Numbered from the stretch's first letter, positions 1 through 9,225 are shown. The stretch: DNA of 64,000 bases from Bog-159 sp963785255 (GCA_963785255.1 CAWAUR010000009.1:404652-468651); one strand, 5' to 3'. The notes: generated by a model not told the origin, from the letters alone. A program made the numbers and translations.

Positions 1-1259
1 TGCTCCGGCAGAAGTTGCATGGTTTTGGGATCGCCGAAGTGCTTCTTCACGTACGCCTCCGAGCCGTACAGTCCTTGCTCCTCGCCGCTCCACAATCCGA
101 TGCGCACAGTGCGATCCATGCTCAGGTTCAACGCTTTCAGAATGCGCATCACCTCGATCATCACCGCGCTGCCGGCACCGTTATCCGTCGCGCCCGTGCC
201 CGCATGCCAGGAATCGAAATGTCCCCCGATCATGACCACCTCGTCCGGTTTCTTCGCACCCGGTATTTCACCGATGATATTGGCGGAGTTCACATCCTTG
301 TCCGAAGCCTGCACCTTGAGCGACATGCGCAGCTTCACCGGCGTTTTCTTTTCCATCACGCGCAGAATGCGGTTGTATTGCTCTTCAGTAATGACAAACG
401 TGGGCGGCGCCAGGGGATCGGCGCTCATGTGCGATCCGGCCTGTTCGGCGTTGGTCCGGCCATCGTGCGAGCGGTCGTCGCGCAGCAACACGCCCAGGAC
501 ACCTTCGTCCAGCAGGAATTTATTCCGCTCGGTAGCCAGCGCAATCGCCGCATAGAAGATTTCGTCGAATGTGGAGTCCGGCAGGCTCGCAAAGAACTTG
601 CCCATTTCTTCCGGATCTTCCGGCCACTTCAGATCCTGGAGCTTGGTGTAGTTCTTGGCCGCGTGCTCTGGCGCGGCGGCCATGGCCGCCAGGTCGGCGT
701 CGGTATAACGGCGAAATTCGGGCTTGGTCTGCTCCGGTGGGATCTTCTCATCGCGCATCATCACGAACTTGCCGCGCAGCTTGCCGGCCCACTCCTTGCG
801 GTAGGCCTCAAACTCCGCGCGCGCCTTTTTCAGATCGCGGGTGCGCGGCAGAGGCGCCAGAATGGTCTCGCCCGTGATAGGCCCATTCGTGCCGGCGGAC
901 CATGCCAGCGGCGTCGCGTCCATCGACGAGTAGCGCGGCTCCACCATTTCGAGCGACCACTGTTCGGCCGACCAACTGCGGCCAAACGGTCCCCATTCCT
1001 CCAGATGCACATTGCTCAGGCCGATCTCGCGCAACCGGCGCTGCGCCCACTCGGCGGCCTGGAAGAACTCGCGCGAGGCGGTCAGCCGCGGGCCGTATAC
1101 ATCGCTCAGCCACGAGAGATGATCCATGACTTTGGAATGATCGTAGGCTTCGGTTTGGATGCGCGCAATGACGCCCAGATCCGGCTTCGATTGGCACCAC
1201 AGCGCCGGCGGCAAAAACATCAACAACAGAAATTGTTTGTGAAGTGAGGATCGAGTCAT
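1..1259 (-). CDS. Secreted M28-family zinc peptidase (3' end outside window)
   Basis: Reading the minus strand from an ATG at 1259 gives an open frame that runs off the window start, about 419 residues. It begins with a signal peptide (MTRSSLHKQFLLLMFLPPAL, then WCQS). A PA-like insert precedes the metallopeptidase core. The core shows the M28 metal ligands: GGHFDSWH, then TGATDNGAGSA, then WSGEEQGLYGS. Family knowledge says such proteins are di-zinc aminopeptidases or carboxypeptidases acting outside the cytoplasm. The exact substrate cannot be read. The C-terminus is missing only because of the window edge. It stands alone, with a repeat-rich gap upstream. Confidence 0.9.
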   Translation of the reverse strand, partial: MTRSSLHKQFLLLMFLPPALWCQSKPDLGVIARIQTEAYDHSKVMDHLSWLSDVYGPRLTASREFFQAAEWAQRRLREIGLSNVHLEEWGPFGRSWSAEQWSLEMVEPRYSSMDATPLAWSAGTNGPITGETILAPLPRTRDLKKARAEFEAYRKEWAGKLRGKFVMMRDEKIPPEQTKPEFRRYTDADLAAMAAAPEHAAKNYTKLQDLKWPEDPEEMGKFFASLPDSTFDEIFYAAIALATERNKFLLDEGVLGVLLRDDRSHDGRTNAEQAGSHMSADPLAPPTFVITEEQYNRILRVMEKKTPVKLRMSLKVQASDKDVNSANIIGEIPGAKKPDEVVMIGGHFDSWHAGTGATDNGAGSAVMIEVMRILKALNLSMDRTVRIGLWSGEEQGLYGSEAYVKKHFGDPKTMQLLPE

Positions 1260-1383
1260 GTGCTTGAATGCCGGAGAGCGGCTCTCCCGGGCTGCGCTCA
1301 CCCTATCACGCTTGCGGGAAACCGGTCAAGCAAATCGCGTTACGCGGGTGCTTAACCATTTTGGGGATTCTGAGCCAAGGAAA

Positions 1384-1479
1384 CCGCTCCCTGACGGTCG
1401 CGGCTCGGTAAATCGTGCGACATCGGTAGATCGTGCGAAATCGACGCACTTGCTACCGAGCCGCGACCGTCAGGGAGTG
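1384..1479. repeat. Palindromic repeat family A, copy 1
   Basis: Left arm CCGCTCCCTGACGGTCGCGG continues into CTCGGTA; the right arm at 1454-1479 is its reverse complement (TACCGAGCCGCGACCGTCAG, then GGAGTG). The arms are separated by about 43 bases. The same arms recur near 6.6, 27.5 and 30.7 kb. No transposase is linked, so it resembles a REP/MITE-like non-autonomous repeat. Confidence 0.9.
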
Positions 1480-1527
1480 CCCCATGGCGCCTGGGGCCCA
1501 CCAAAGGTGATGAAGACGGGCGCGCCT

Positions 1528-1590
1528 GTGGGGCAGGCTCGTAGCCTGCGCGGAGCTCATAGCTCCGCCCGGCGAGCGCAGCTCGCCGCC
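1528..1590. repeat. Hairpin repeat family B, three tandem mini-palindromes
   Basis: After GTGGG come three perfect short palindromes side by side: GCAGGCTcgtAGCCTGC, CGGAGCTcatAGCTCCG and GGCGAGCgcaGCTCGCC. Each has a 7-bp stem and a 3-base loop. Two-hairpin relatives lie near 8.1, 10.35 and 31.6 kb. The rest of the 1260-1634 gap contains no convincing gene. Confidence 0.85.
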
Positions 1591-1634
1591 AGCCTGCGTC
1601 TTCAACGGAGCGGTTTTTCCAAGGCTGTTATCAG

Positions 1635-2225
1635 TCACGTCATGCCACGGTCTCGCAGCAGCTTCTTCAACACGCCGCCCAGCTTCATGAACTCCTCGTA
1701 GCTGGGCGGCTTGCGGAAGTAACTGGCGCCCATCGAGGCTGCCGTACTCAGATCGCTGGGCGAATCCGACGAAGTGAAAATCAACACCGGTACGTCCCGG
1801 CACTTGGGGCTGGCGCGCAGCCGTTGCAACACCTCGAACCCATCCCGTTTCGGAAGATTCAAATCGAGCAGCAGGAAATGCGGGCATGGCGCATTGTCAT
1901 CCTCCTCGGCTCGCGTGATGAAATCGATCGCCTGTTGGCCGTCGGAGGCGATGTGGACGTCCAGCGGCAGGCCCTCCAGGCGAATGGCCTCCCGGACAAT
2001 CAGCGCGTCGGGAAGGTTATCCTCGGCCAGCAGAAGGTTGAACCGGCGGGCCGCCTCCGGGATCGGCAGGGTGGGGGATGGTGAAGAAGAAGGTGGATCC
2101 GTTTCCAGGCTCGGATTCGACCCAGATTCTTCCGCCGTAGCGTTCAACCACGCGTTGGCAGATTGCCAGACCAATACCGGTGCCGCTATATTTCCGATCG
2201 TGATGGAGCCGCTTGAATACACCAA
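1635..2225 (-). CDS. CheY-like single-domain response regulator
   Basis: Receiver domain partner of the kinase just upstream. The domain starts at FNLLLAEDN (near 2035), has the phosphoacceptor Asp in HFLLLDLNLP, the TS switch in LIFTSSDSP and the conserved Lys in YFRKPPSY. There is no output domain, as in Rcp1-type regulators. The start is uncertain: the only in-frame ATG (2225) lies 209 bases inside the kinase gene, and the first 60 or so residues read like kinase sequence in the wrong frame. A TTG near 2148 or a CTG near 2070 could be the true start, with translation coupled to the kinase stop at 2017. Confidence 0.85.
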   Translation of the reverse strand: MVYSSGSITIGNIAAPVLVWQSANAWLNATAEESGSNPSLETDPPSSSPSPTLPIPEAARRFNLLLAEDNLPDALIVREAIRLEGLPLDVHIASDGQQAIDFITRAEEDDNAPCPHFLLLDLNLPKRDGFEVLQRLRASPKCRDVPVLIFTSSDSPSDLSTAASMGASYFRKPPSYEEFMKLGGVLKKLLRDRGMT

Positions 2226-3867
2226 AGATTTTCTCCTTATATTGAGGGTCGATGCCGATGCCGTTGTCTTCGACTGAGAAGCGCCAGAAACCGCCTTGGC
2301 CGACGGCCGAGATGTGGATTATGGGGGGCACAGTGTCCCGATATTTCAGGGCATTGCCGACCAGGTTTTGAAAAAGCTGCTGCAGGTGCGCCTCGCTCAT
2401 GTGCACCTGCGGCAGCGGATCGTAAGTCACTGTCGCATGACTCTCGCGCATGGATTCGGTGAGGCTGGATAGCGCGTCCTCCAAAGCCACCGAGGCGTCC
2501 ACCACCGATTGACTAAGTTCCGCCCGGCTGGCTCTGGCATAGGCGAGCAGATCGTTTACCAGGGTGGCCAGGCGGCGGCCGCTCTCCGTGAGGAAACCGA
2601 GATAGAGCCGGCCGTCGTCGTCCAGCAGGTGATGGTATCGCCGGGCCACGATCTCGCTGTAAACCGCCACGTTCCGGATAGGTTCTTGCAGGTCGTGGCT
2701 GGCCGAATACGCAAACTGCTGCAGATCGTCGTTGGCCCGGCGCAGTTCTTCTTCGCGTTCCTTCTGTTCGTGAATCTCCGTGCTCGATCCGATCCACAGC
2801 GTAATCTGTCCCTCGGCGTTGCGCATGGGGCGCGCGCGATTGAGATGCCATCTATAGACGCCATCGGCGCGGCGGAATCGGCTGGTCATCTGCAAGGGTT
2901 CGCCCGTAGCGATGCTCTGCTGCCAGGCGCGCATACCGTCCTCCAGATCGTCGGGATGAATGAATTGCACCCAACCCCAGTCTCTGATTTGGTCAAAGGT
3001 GAGTCCGGTAAAATCCATCCACAACTTATTCAGATAGACCGATTCTCCGGTGGCGCTGGCCGCGAAGATTTTTTGCGGCATCGATTCGGCCATGAAACGA
3101 AATCGTTGGCGCTCGTCCTCGGCTTCCTGTAATGCGGCTTCCCGATCCGCCAGGGCTTTTTTCAATTCGCTGTCACGCGACTGAATGCCGGCTAGCATTT
3201 CATTGAACCGATCGACCAGAACACCCATTTCATCGCCCGAGAGCTTCTGCGCCCGGACGCCGTAATCGCCCGTTTTGGAAACCGACGTGGTCGCGCTGAC
3301 CAGCCTGGAAATGGGCTCGGCGATCAGCCTGCGCAAGTGCGAAGACAACAAAAATGCAAGCAGGCTGGCGGCCAGCAGGACGCAGGCCACCGTGGTTCCG
3401 TACAGTCTGATACGCTCCTGAATTTCGCCGAGATCGTAGACCAGCATCAACGTGCCGATGCGCTTTCCATGGAGAAGGATGGGCTGCGCCAGCGTAATTT
3501 TATTGCCGCCGGTACGAGCGCTTGGCCGGGCTTCAGGCGGCGGGCAGACAGAATCGGGTTGGCGCAAGTATTTGGCTAGCAGCACGCCATTGTTCCAATA
3601 AATGCAAGCGGCGTCCACGTGCGAACGGGCGCGCAAGGCGCTTAAGGTTTGAGCCGCGGAATCCGGATCGTTGAAGTCCAGCGCCGCCGTGCTATTATCC
3701 GCCACGATCCGGCCGAGGGCGGATAGGTCGCGCCGCAGGCTCTGGCGAAACAACACGGAATCCGCCACGACAATGCCCAATCCGGCCAGCAACAGAGCGG
3801 CCGCAGTGATGACCATGGTAATGATCGTCACTTTTTGGCTGATCGGTCTGTCGCGAAATTTAAGCAT
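2017..3867 (-). CDS. Membrane sensor histidine kinase (HAMP-PAS-HisKA-HATPase)
   Basis: 616 residues. TM1 is near 13-36, followed by a periplasmic CHASE8-like sensor, TM2 near 157-178, HAMP to about 232, then a coiled-coil linker. A PAS_3-type domain follows (IHPDD motif), then HisKA with the phosphoacceptor in SASHDLQEPIRN. HATPase has the N box QNLVGNALKYR, G1 EDNGIGIDP and G2 GTGIGLAICQ. It should autophosphorylate on His and pass phosphate to the overlapping receiver protein at 1635-2225. It lies 15 bases after a YfiR gene and behind a TonB receptor gene on the same strand, so the four are probably co-transcribed. The ligand is unknown. Confidence 0.93.
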   Translation of the reverse strand: MLKFRDRPISQKVTIITMVITAAALLLAGLGIVVADSVLFRQSLRRDLSALGRIVADNSTAALDFNDPDSAAQTLSALRARSHVDAACIYWNNGVLLAKYLRQPDSVCPPPEARPSARTGGNKITLAQPILLHGKRIGTLMLVYDLGEIQERIRLYGTTVACVLLAASLLAFLLSSHLRRLIAEPISRLVSATTSVSKTGDYGVRAQKLSGDEMGVLVDRFNEMLAGIQSRDSELKKALADREAALQEAEDERQRFRFMAESMPQKIFAASATGESVYLNKLWMDFTGLTFDQIRDWGWVQFIHPDDLEDGMRAWQQSIATGEPLQMTSRFRRADGVYRWHLNRARPMRNAEGQITLWIGSSTEIHEQKEREEELRRANDDLQQFAYSASHDLQEPIRNVAVYSEIVARRYHHLLDDDGRLYLGFLTESGRRLATLVNDLLAYARASRAELSQSVVDASVALEDALSSLTESMRESHATVTYDPLPQVHMSEAHLQQLFQNLVGNALKYRDTVPPIIHISAVGQGGFWRFSVEDNGIGIDPQYKEKIFGVFKRLHHDRKYSGTGIGLAICQRVVERYGGRIWVESEPGNGSTFFFTIPHPADPGGGPPVQPSAGRG

Positions 3868-3882
3868 CGCCGCTCGCCCGAT

Positions 3883-4458
3883 TCATCGTTCCACCGATCT
3901 CGCGACGCTCAACAGTTTGGAGCTGAGCCTTAGCGCCGCGCGTTCCGCGGCGGATCGGTTGATATCGAAACGCACGCGGCGGTTATCGATTACGAAAGCG
4001 ATTATACCGCCGTCGCGCGTAAAACTCTGTCCTTCGCCGACCGTAAGTACACCCGATCCTAAGCTGCCCGGACTTACTGGCGGCTTTTTTCCCTCGGAGC
4101 CAAAAAAGACGATTTGGCAGGCTTGCGCAGCGGGCGCTTCGTCGATCCGGCGCACCACCAGCTTGCGCGATCCTACGGTCTCGCCCGACGCAGTCTCGTC
4201 CAGCGTGCGGCCGAACGGATCGTTTCCCAAGACACAGATGGTGAACGGCGATGCCGCGCCGGCGAAGGCGCCGTCGGGCCACGCGACGAACTTCGTGAAA
4301 TTCAGCAGGAACGCCGCTTTCACTTCGTATTCAAGCTTGGGTTGAGCGGCGGCGCGATACGGTGTAAGGACTAACTCGGCACTTAGTCCGAACCATAAGG
4401 CGATGCGCGCCGCTCGGAAGAGGATGCGGCTGGGCCAGCTCCGCACGGTAGCCACCAC
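3883..4458 (-). CDS. YfiR-family periplasmic protein (DUF4154)
   Basis: 191 residues with an N-terminal signal region ending near AAAQP. The family core is recognisable: YEVKAAFLLNFTKFVAWP, then FTICVLGNDPFG, then SRKLVVRRI and QIVFFGSEG. Known YfiR proteins are periplasmic and control partner membrane signalling proteins. Here the gene sits directly between a TonB receptor (its ATG at 4458 follows the receptor stop at 4459) and a histidine kinase. I infer that it links outer-membrane or periplasmic state to that kinase. No diguanylate cyclase is adjacent, unlike the Pseudomonas YfiBNR case. Confidence 0.88.
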   Translation of the reverse strand: MVATVRSWPSRILFRAARIALWFGLSAELVLTPYRAAAQPKLEYEVKAAFLLNFTKFVAWPDGAFAGAASPFTICVLGNDPFGRTLDETASGETVGSRKLVVRRIDEAPAAQACQIVFFGSEGKKPPVSPGSLGSGVLTVGEGQSFTRDGGIIAFVIDNRRVRFDINRSAAERAALRLSSKLLSVARSVER

Positions 4459-6513
4459 TTACTTCCTCCACGTCAGGCTGGCGTAGACGTTACGTATAAT
4501 GGCGACCGGGGGTCCGGGATCGCCGACATACTCCACATGATACGGCTGAAGTAAGTTGTTGCCGACCACCGAAAACTCCAGGTGCGGATGAAAGCGCCAC
4601 GCAAACCGGGCGTCGCCCGTGGAGTAAGCCGGCACGCCCAGGGCCGGTAAGGCGCCTACATAACGGTATATCAGATCCAACTGCAGCTTCTTCGTGATAT
4701 CGAACGAAGACTGCACGGTCACTTGATGGCGCGGGCTGGATTCTTCCTCACTTTGGGGCGTGTTGCCGGGCGGCGTCCCGGGGACCTTGGAGAGATTCAT
4801 ATTCAAGTACGAATAAGACCCTCGTAGCCGCCAGCGATCCGTGGGCCTGAATTCCGGCGCGATTTCGCCGCCCGCGGTGGTGCCGTAAAAGTCGTTGCGG
4901 AATTGCGCGGCAATCAAGATGTAGTTAGGCGGCGGCGGCCCGGGAAACGGCAATGTATTCGACGGTGCTTCAAAGGTGGTGAGGTCCTCGCTGAAAAGAT
5001 CGTGATAGTGATTTTCGAAGCCCGCGAAATCGATAAAGAATTTCTTCCCGATCAGTGCGCGATATCCGATTTCATAGCCGTTGAGCTGTTCGGGCGCGAA
5101 ATCCGGATTGGCATCGTAGCGCCCGAAGATCGGAACTCCGCCGGCCGAGCCCAGATAACTGGAGAGATAGAAATCGTGCTCCCCCTGGGAGGGCGCGCGG
5201 ATGGCATGCGTGAATGCCGCCCAAAACGCGTGTTTTTCCGCGGGCGTCCACATCAGCCGGACACTAGGTTCCAGTTCGGCGCCCGTGAAATTGGTGCGGA
5301 ATATCTTGCTGCCGGCGTCCAGCGTCAGGCGCCGGTCGATGAGGGTAATATCGTCTTCAAAAAAGCCGGATAGTTGGTAATCGAGCCGGTTGTAAGGATC
5401 GAACACCAGGCCGGTACTGACTTCCATAAAATGCCCGTCACTCGATTGTGCACCTAATCCGTAGATGAACTGCTGGCGGGCGCCCACATTGGTGTGCGCG
5501 ATCAGGTCGATATCGAATGTGTTGCGATCCTCGCCAAAGTTCACTTCCTGGTGGTTGGTCCGGTCGTAATACGCTTCCACCTGGAAATCGCTGCCGGGGC
5601 TCATGATGTGCGTCCAGCGCGCCAGCAGGTTACCGCCCGAAGCATCCTCGTATCCGTCCGGAGTACTCTCCGAGGGAGGCGTATAGTTGCCTAGGGCCAC
5701 CCGTTCGCCGTCTTCCTGACTGTATAAGTCGCCTTGCACGGTAAGTGAGTCGCGGGGGGATGCCGTCCAATCCACGCGGAAGCCGCCTTGCGCGCCACGC
5801 CAGGCGTCGAAATCGTCATTGTCGAAGTGATGCTCTGGACCGCGATCGTAGGCCTTCACGTAGGCGCGATAGGTGAGTCCGTCGCCGTCGCCTCCGCCGT
5901 AGCGATAATCGGTAAAGCCTTGCTCCAGGTTGCCGCCGCCCGCGGAAGCATAGCTTCCCTGAGTGTCTTTGGAACTCTTGGTGATGATATTGATGACTCC
6001 GTTGACGGCGTTGGGTCCCCAGATGGTGCCGCCGGGGCCGCGGATCACTTCAATGCGATCGATATCTTCCAGCAGATAGTCCTGTACTTCCCAATACGTT
6101 CCGGCGAAGAGAGGCGTGTAGACGCTGCGCCCGTCGATCAGAACGAGCACGGAGCGCGCCAGCCGCGAGCCGAAGCCGCGAATGCCGATGGACCACTTAC
6201 TGCTGTCGATGCGCGCCACCTCCACGCCCGGCGCCAGCCGCAGCGCCTCTGCCAGCGTGGTCACGCCCGCCCGGCGGATATCTTCACTGGTGATGACATA
6301 GATCGCGGTAGGGGACTGGAAGGCGGGAGTGGGTCCTTTGGATGGCGAAGTCACTTCGATTTGCGAAAGCTCTTCGAGGCTTAACTGCTTCAGCGTCTGC
6401 GGAGTCGTGTCGTCAGGGGCGGCCTGCGGCGGATTGTCGGCGCTGAGTGCTGGCGGGAGCAATGTGAGAAAGCATACTAATCCCAGGTACCGCGGCGCGT
6501 GCGGAGTCACCAT
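4459..6513 (-). CDS. TonB-dependent outer-membrane receptor
   Basis: 684 residues with a signal peptide ending near LSADN. A plug domain carries the motifs IYVITSEDIRRAG, GIRGFGSRLARSVLVLIDGR and DIDRIEVIRGPGGTIWGPNA, then NGVINIITK. A beta-barrel of alternating aromatic strands runs to the C-terminus (YASLTWRK). It is typical of siderophore or colicin-I-type receptors for passive binding and TonB-driven import. The substrate cannot be told. It is first in the minus-strand run with YfiR, a kinase and a regulator, so import and signalling are probably coupled. The upstream gap has family A repeats. Confidence 0.93.
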   Translation of the reverse strand: MVTPHAPRYLGLVCFLTLLPPALSADNPPQAAPDDTTPQTLKQLSLEELSQIEVTSPSKGPTPAFQSPTAIYVITSEDIRRAGVTTLAEALRLAPGVEVARIDSSKWSIGIRGFGSRLARSVLVLIDGRSVYTPLFAGTYWEVQDYLLEDIDRIEVIRGPGGTIWGPNAVNGVINIITKSSKDTQGSYASAGGGNLEQGFTDYRYGGGDGDGLTYRAYVKAYDRGPEHHFDNDDFDAWRGAQGGFRVDWTASPRDSLTVQGDLYSQEDGERVALGNYTPPSESTPDGYEDASGGNLLARWTHIMSPGSDFQVEAYYDRTNHQEVNFGEDRNTFDIDLIAHTNVGARQQFIYGLGAQSSDGHFMEVSTGLVFDPYNRLDYQLSGFFEDDITLIDRRLTLDAGSKIFRTNFTGAELEPSVRLMWTPAEKHAFWAAFTHAIRAPSQGEHDFYLSSYLGSAGGVPIFGRYDANPDFAPEQLNGYEIGYRALIGKKFFIDFAGFENHYHDLFSEDLTTFEAPSNTLPFPGPPPPNYILIAAQFRNDFYGTTAGGEIAPEFRPTDRWRLRGSYSYLNMNLSKVPGTPPGNTPQSEEESSPRHQVTVQSSFDITKKLQLDLIYRYVGALPALGVPAYSTGDARFAWRFHPHLEFSVVGNNLLQPYHVEYVGDPGPPVAIIRNVYASLTWRK

Positions 6514-6632
6514 CTCGATTCTTACGATTCTAATTCAGTCAGACGGTCAGTGCACTCAAACTAAGAGCGACCGGCACAGAGACTGTACGGCAACTTACGT
6601 TTATGGGAGAGAGAGACGCGGCTTGGGGGCCC

Positions 6633-6717
6633 CGCTCCCTCACGGTCGCGGCTCTGTAACGCTCTTCTTTACCGAGCCACGACCGCCTTTACCGAGCCAC
6701 GACCGTCAGGGAGTGGT
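6633..6717. repeat. Palindromic repeat family A, copy 2 with partial duplication
   Basis: Left arm CCGCTCCCTCACGGTCGCGG at 6633; right arm TTACCGAGCCACGACCGTCA from 6690, continuing GGGAGTGG. An extra partial right arm (ACCGAGCCACGACCGCC) precedes it at about 6671-6687, an early stage of the tandem growth seen at 30.7 kb. It lies between a TonB receptor gene and the diverging 6736 gene. Confidence 0.88.
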
Positions 6718-6735
6718 CCGCGGTAAATTAGAAGC

Positions 6736-8136
6736 ATGACGCTGCGCGCAGCCCGATGGATGGCCTTGCTCTTCGCGATGCCGGTGCTGGCTTCGATCGC
6801 GCCGCCCGCCGGCTGGGTGCCCGCGCGCTGGAGCGGCACGGATGCGAAGTCGCTCGGCCTGCTTTCGGGCACACCCGTCAATTGCCTGCTGGTGGCTTCT
6901 TACACGCCCGACTTCGTGACGCGCGCGGCGGCCGAGGGCATTGCCGTACTGGTAGTGCTGAAGCCGGGCCCAGACCCCGCCGATCCTGCGCGTAAAGCTA
7001 TCCGCGACGGTTTGCAGGGCATCGTGCTGGAGGGCGATTTTCCCGCGGGCACGGCTGCCCGCGTGCGCGACCTGCTCGCCAACACGCACGCCATCGTGAT
7101 CGAACTCACCTCGCGCGCGCGCATGCCGCTGGGCGGTCCGGACCCCATTGTGGGCACGTATCAAGGCGTCTGGCCCGGCATTCAAGTGCTGGAGAACGGC
7201 GCAGCCAAAGCGGCGCCCTCCGGCTCGCCCTGGATCGACACCAACACGGGTTTCATCCGCTCCGTGCGGGCGTGGGGCGCAACTAACTTGTGGCTGGGAT
7301 ATCTGCCGCCGGCCCACGGCGTGATCACGGGCGAGCGTTACCAGGCAGCCATCGCGGACGCGGAGATGGCCGGCGCGCGCTGGATTGTGGCGCTGGACGA
7401 CGATTTCTTCGCACGTCTGCAACACGGCGACGCCGCCGCTATGAAAGATTGGCGCGGCATGACGCAGGTGCTGCAATTTTTCGAAAGCCATCCCGAATGG
7501 CGCACGCTGCGCCCCTACAGCAAACTGGCCGTGGTGCAAGACCACGATGACGCGCTGCTTTCGGGCGGCATCCTAGACATGATCGCGGCCAAGCATACGC
7601 CCATGCGCCCAATTCCCGGCCAGATCCTGACGCCGGAATCGCTGGCGGGCACGACCATGGCAGTGGATGTGGACGCCACCTCGCTGACGCCCGAGCAACG
7701 CGAGATGCTGAAGAATTTCGCGCGCGCCGGCGGGACTGTGCTGACCGCGCCGCCCGGATGGAAAGGGCAAAGCGCACTGCAGCCCGGACAAATCACGCTC
7801 GATACCGCCGAACTCGAACGGTTGAACGATATCTGGCACGATGTGCAAAGCATGACTGGGCGTAAGAACCTGGGCGCCCGGTTATTCAATGTCGCATCCA
7901 TGTTATCGAACGTGTTATCGACGGAAGATAGCAAGGAAGTAGTGGTGGAGTTAGTGAATTACTCGTCTTATCCGATTGAGAACGTGGCAGTGCAGGTGTT
8001 GGGAACTTTCAAACACGCGCAACTTATAACGCCGGATGGCGCACGGAAGGACCTGGAAGTTTACGCAACCGATGAAGGCGGCACGGGAGTAGATATCGAC
8101 CGCGTCGCTGCCTGTGCGGCGTTGCGTTTGGATTAA
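6736..8136 (+). CDS. Secreted protein of unknown function
   Basis: 466 residues with a clear signal peptide (RAARWMALLFAMPVLASIA). I do not recognise the family with certainty. The middle alternates alpha/beta elements in a TIM-barrel-like way (GIAVLVVLKPG, GLQGIVLEGDF, HAIVIELTSR, RWIVALDDDF). It is followed by a segment resembling the flavodoxin-like trimerisation part of some glycosidases (RPYSKLAVVQDHDDALLSGG, MLKNFARAGGTVLTAPPGW). A beta-rich C-terminus follows (VVVELVNYSSYPIENVAVQV). A secreted glycosidase-like fold is a reasonable guess, not a call. ATG at 6736 lies shortly after the family A repeat. Confidence 0.75.
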   Translation: MTLRAARWMALLFAMPVLASIAPPAGWVPARWSGTDAKSLGLLSGTPVNCLLVASYTPDFVTRAAAEGIAVLVVLKPGPDPADPARKAIRDGLQGIVLEGDFPAGTAARVRDLLANTHAIVIELTSRARMPLGGPDPIVGTYQGVWPGIQVLENGAAKAAPSGSPWIDTNTGFIRSVRAWGATNLWLGYLPPAHGVITGERYQAAIADAEMAGARWIVALDDDFFARLQHGDAAAMKDWRGMTQVLQFFESHPEWRTLRPYSKLAVVQDHDDALLSGGILDMIAAKHTPMRPIPGQILTPESLAGTTMAVDVDATSLTPEQREMLKNFARAGGTVLTAPPGWKGQSALQPGQITLDTAELERLNDIWHDVQSMTGRKNLGARLFNVASMLSNVLSTEDSKEVVVELVNYSSYPIENVAVQVLGTFKHAQLITPDGARKDLEVYATDEGGTGVDIDRVAACAALRLD

Positions 8137-8137
8137 T

Positions 8138-8178
8138 GTGAGGCGGGCTCGTAGCCTGCGGCGGCCTCGTAGGCCGCC
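8138..8178. repeat. Hairpin repeat family B, two hairpins
   Basis: GTGAGGCGGGCTcgtAGCC continues TGCGGCGGCCTcgtAGGC and CGCC: two adjacent near-perfect hairpins with cgt loops, starting two bases after the stop of the 6736 gene. It could act as a transcription barrier as well as being a dispersed repeat. The remaining bases to 8558 hold no gene I can support. Confidence 0.85.
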
Positions 8179-8558
8179 TGCGCGGATTGTGGAGAATGTC
8201 GGGTCGCGAACGACGATATATCGATCGCGGCACCTGTTCGCATCTAACCTACGCTGTTCCGGCGTAGAGAGCCTTTGTAGTTACCTAGCGTCAAATGCGA
8301 ACGAAAGTGGACAATGATACCACGCCCATGTGTATGTGAGGACAAGCGAGCCGCCGCTAAGGCGCAGGGCTAAGGGCCTACCGGGCACGCTACGTCAATG
8401 GGCACTAAAGCGATTCAAATGCGAGTACCATAGTACAGCAAAGATAGCAAAAATCGAGATAAGTAGAGCTCCCGGATGGTCGTCAATGCCCGGGGAGTGG
8501 TTGTCACAATACGCTCCGGAGCTCTCACCTTCAATGTATAAATGGCTGCCAGTCTTCT

Positions 8559-9035
8559 CTAACTCTCTAACCACCGACTGAACTCCTCTTGTAGCCGGCA
8601 GGGGCACCCCGGGTGGCTGCACTTGGTGTTGACGCCCGGCGGAAGAGACACAAGTGGTTCCTTAAAGAGAACCGTGACCACCACCATCGACACAATGGTT
8701 GCCGCTGCTAATCCCCCAAGAACAGCAATTAACTGACGCTGTTTGCTGGCTGCCCGGGTTCTGCGTTTGGCGGGTGGCGGCCTAATGCCACTTGGTTCAA
8801 TGGTTGGAATATTTGGGGCGCCGGCGCGACTGGGCTTGGCTACTCTCGGCCTCATTGGGGGGGTACCGGTGCTCGCTGGAGAAGAAGGATTCAGGGAGTC
8901 GTCTGGGTCGGCAAGGCGTCGGATTGATTCGTCGCTGGTGAGGACGCTCCTACAGTAATAGCAAAAGAGAGAATTAGGATCGGCCGGGAGAACGGCTTGC
9001 TTTGAGCGGCATCTCGGGCAGGTCAACTCAATCAT
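8559..9035 (-). CDS. Zinc-ribbon membrane-anchored protein
   Basis: From ATG at 9035, 158 residues. The N-terminus is a four-Cys zinc ribbon (MIELTCPRCRSKQ, then LFCYYCRS). A Pro/Ser/Arg-rich linker follows, then a single transmembrane helix (IAVLGGLAAATIVSMVVVTV) and a short tail with three further cysteines (CSHPGCPC). The frame is open farther upstream, but the zinc ribbon normally begins at the N-terminus, so 9035 is chosen. Function unknown; such proteins are often scaffold or stress-related membrane proteins. Confidence 0.75.
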   Translation of the reverse strand: MIELTCPRCRSKQAVLPADPNSLFCYYCRSVLTSDESIRRLADPDDSLNPSSPASTGTPPMRPRVAKPSRAGAPNIPTIEPSGIRPPPAKRRTRAASKQRQLIAVLGGLAAATIVSMVVVTVLFKEPLVSLPPGVNTKCSHPGCPCRLQEEFSRWLES

Positions 9036-9225
9036 AGGCACCTGACGGTTCGTCCATGATCGTACTAGTGTATGCTGCACGACAAGGGTACTGCGAATCG
9101 CTCGTTGGCACGCAGTCCTGGACGGCGTTAGGCAACGGGCGGTTCTCTTGCAGAGGCAAGCTAACCACGCCATTAATGCGGATTGCCGCTTCCCGCCCGC
9201 CCCACGATCCGTCTATCCTAGAAGA

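Noticed and set aside
15..1247. Long plus-strand open frame at the window start
   Set aside because: It is antisense to the M28 peptidase, whose motifs are clear on the minus strand; the plus-strand translation is Arg/His-rich without domains.
8395..8622. 75-residue minus-strand frame with a hydrophobic C-terminus
   Set aside because: It overlaps the 3' end of the zinc-ribbon gene in another frame, has no ribosome site, and no relatives I recognise.
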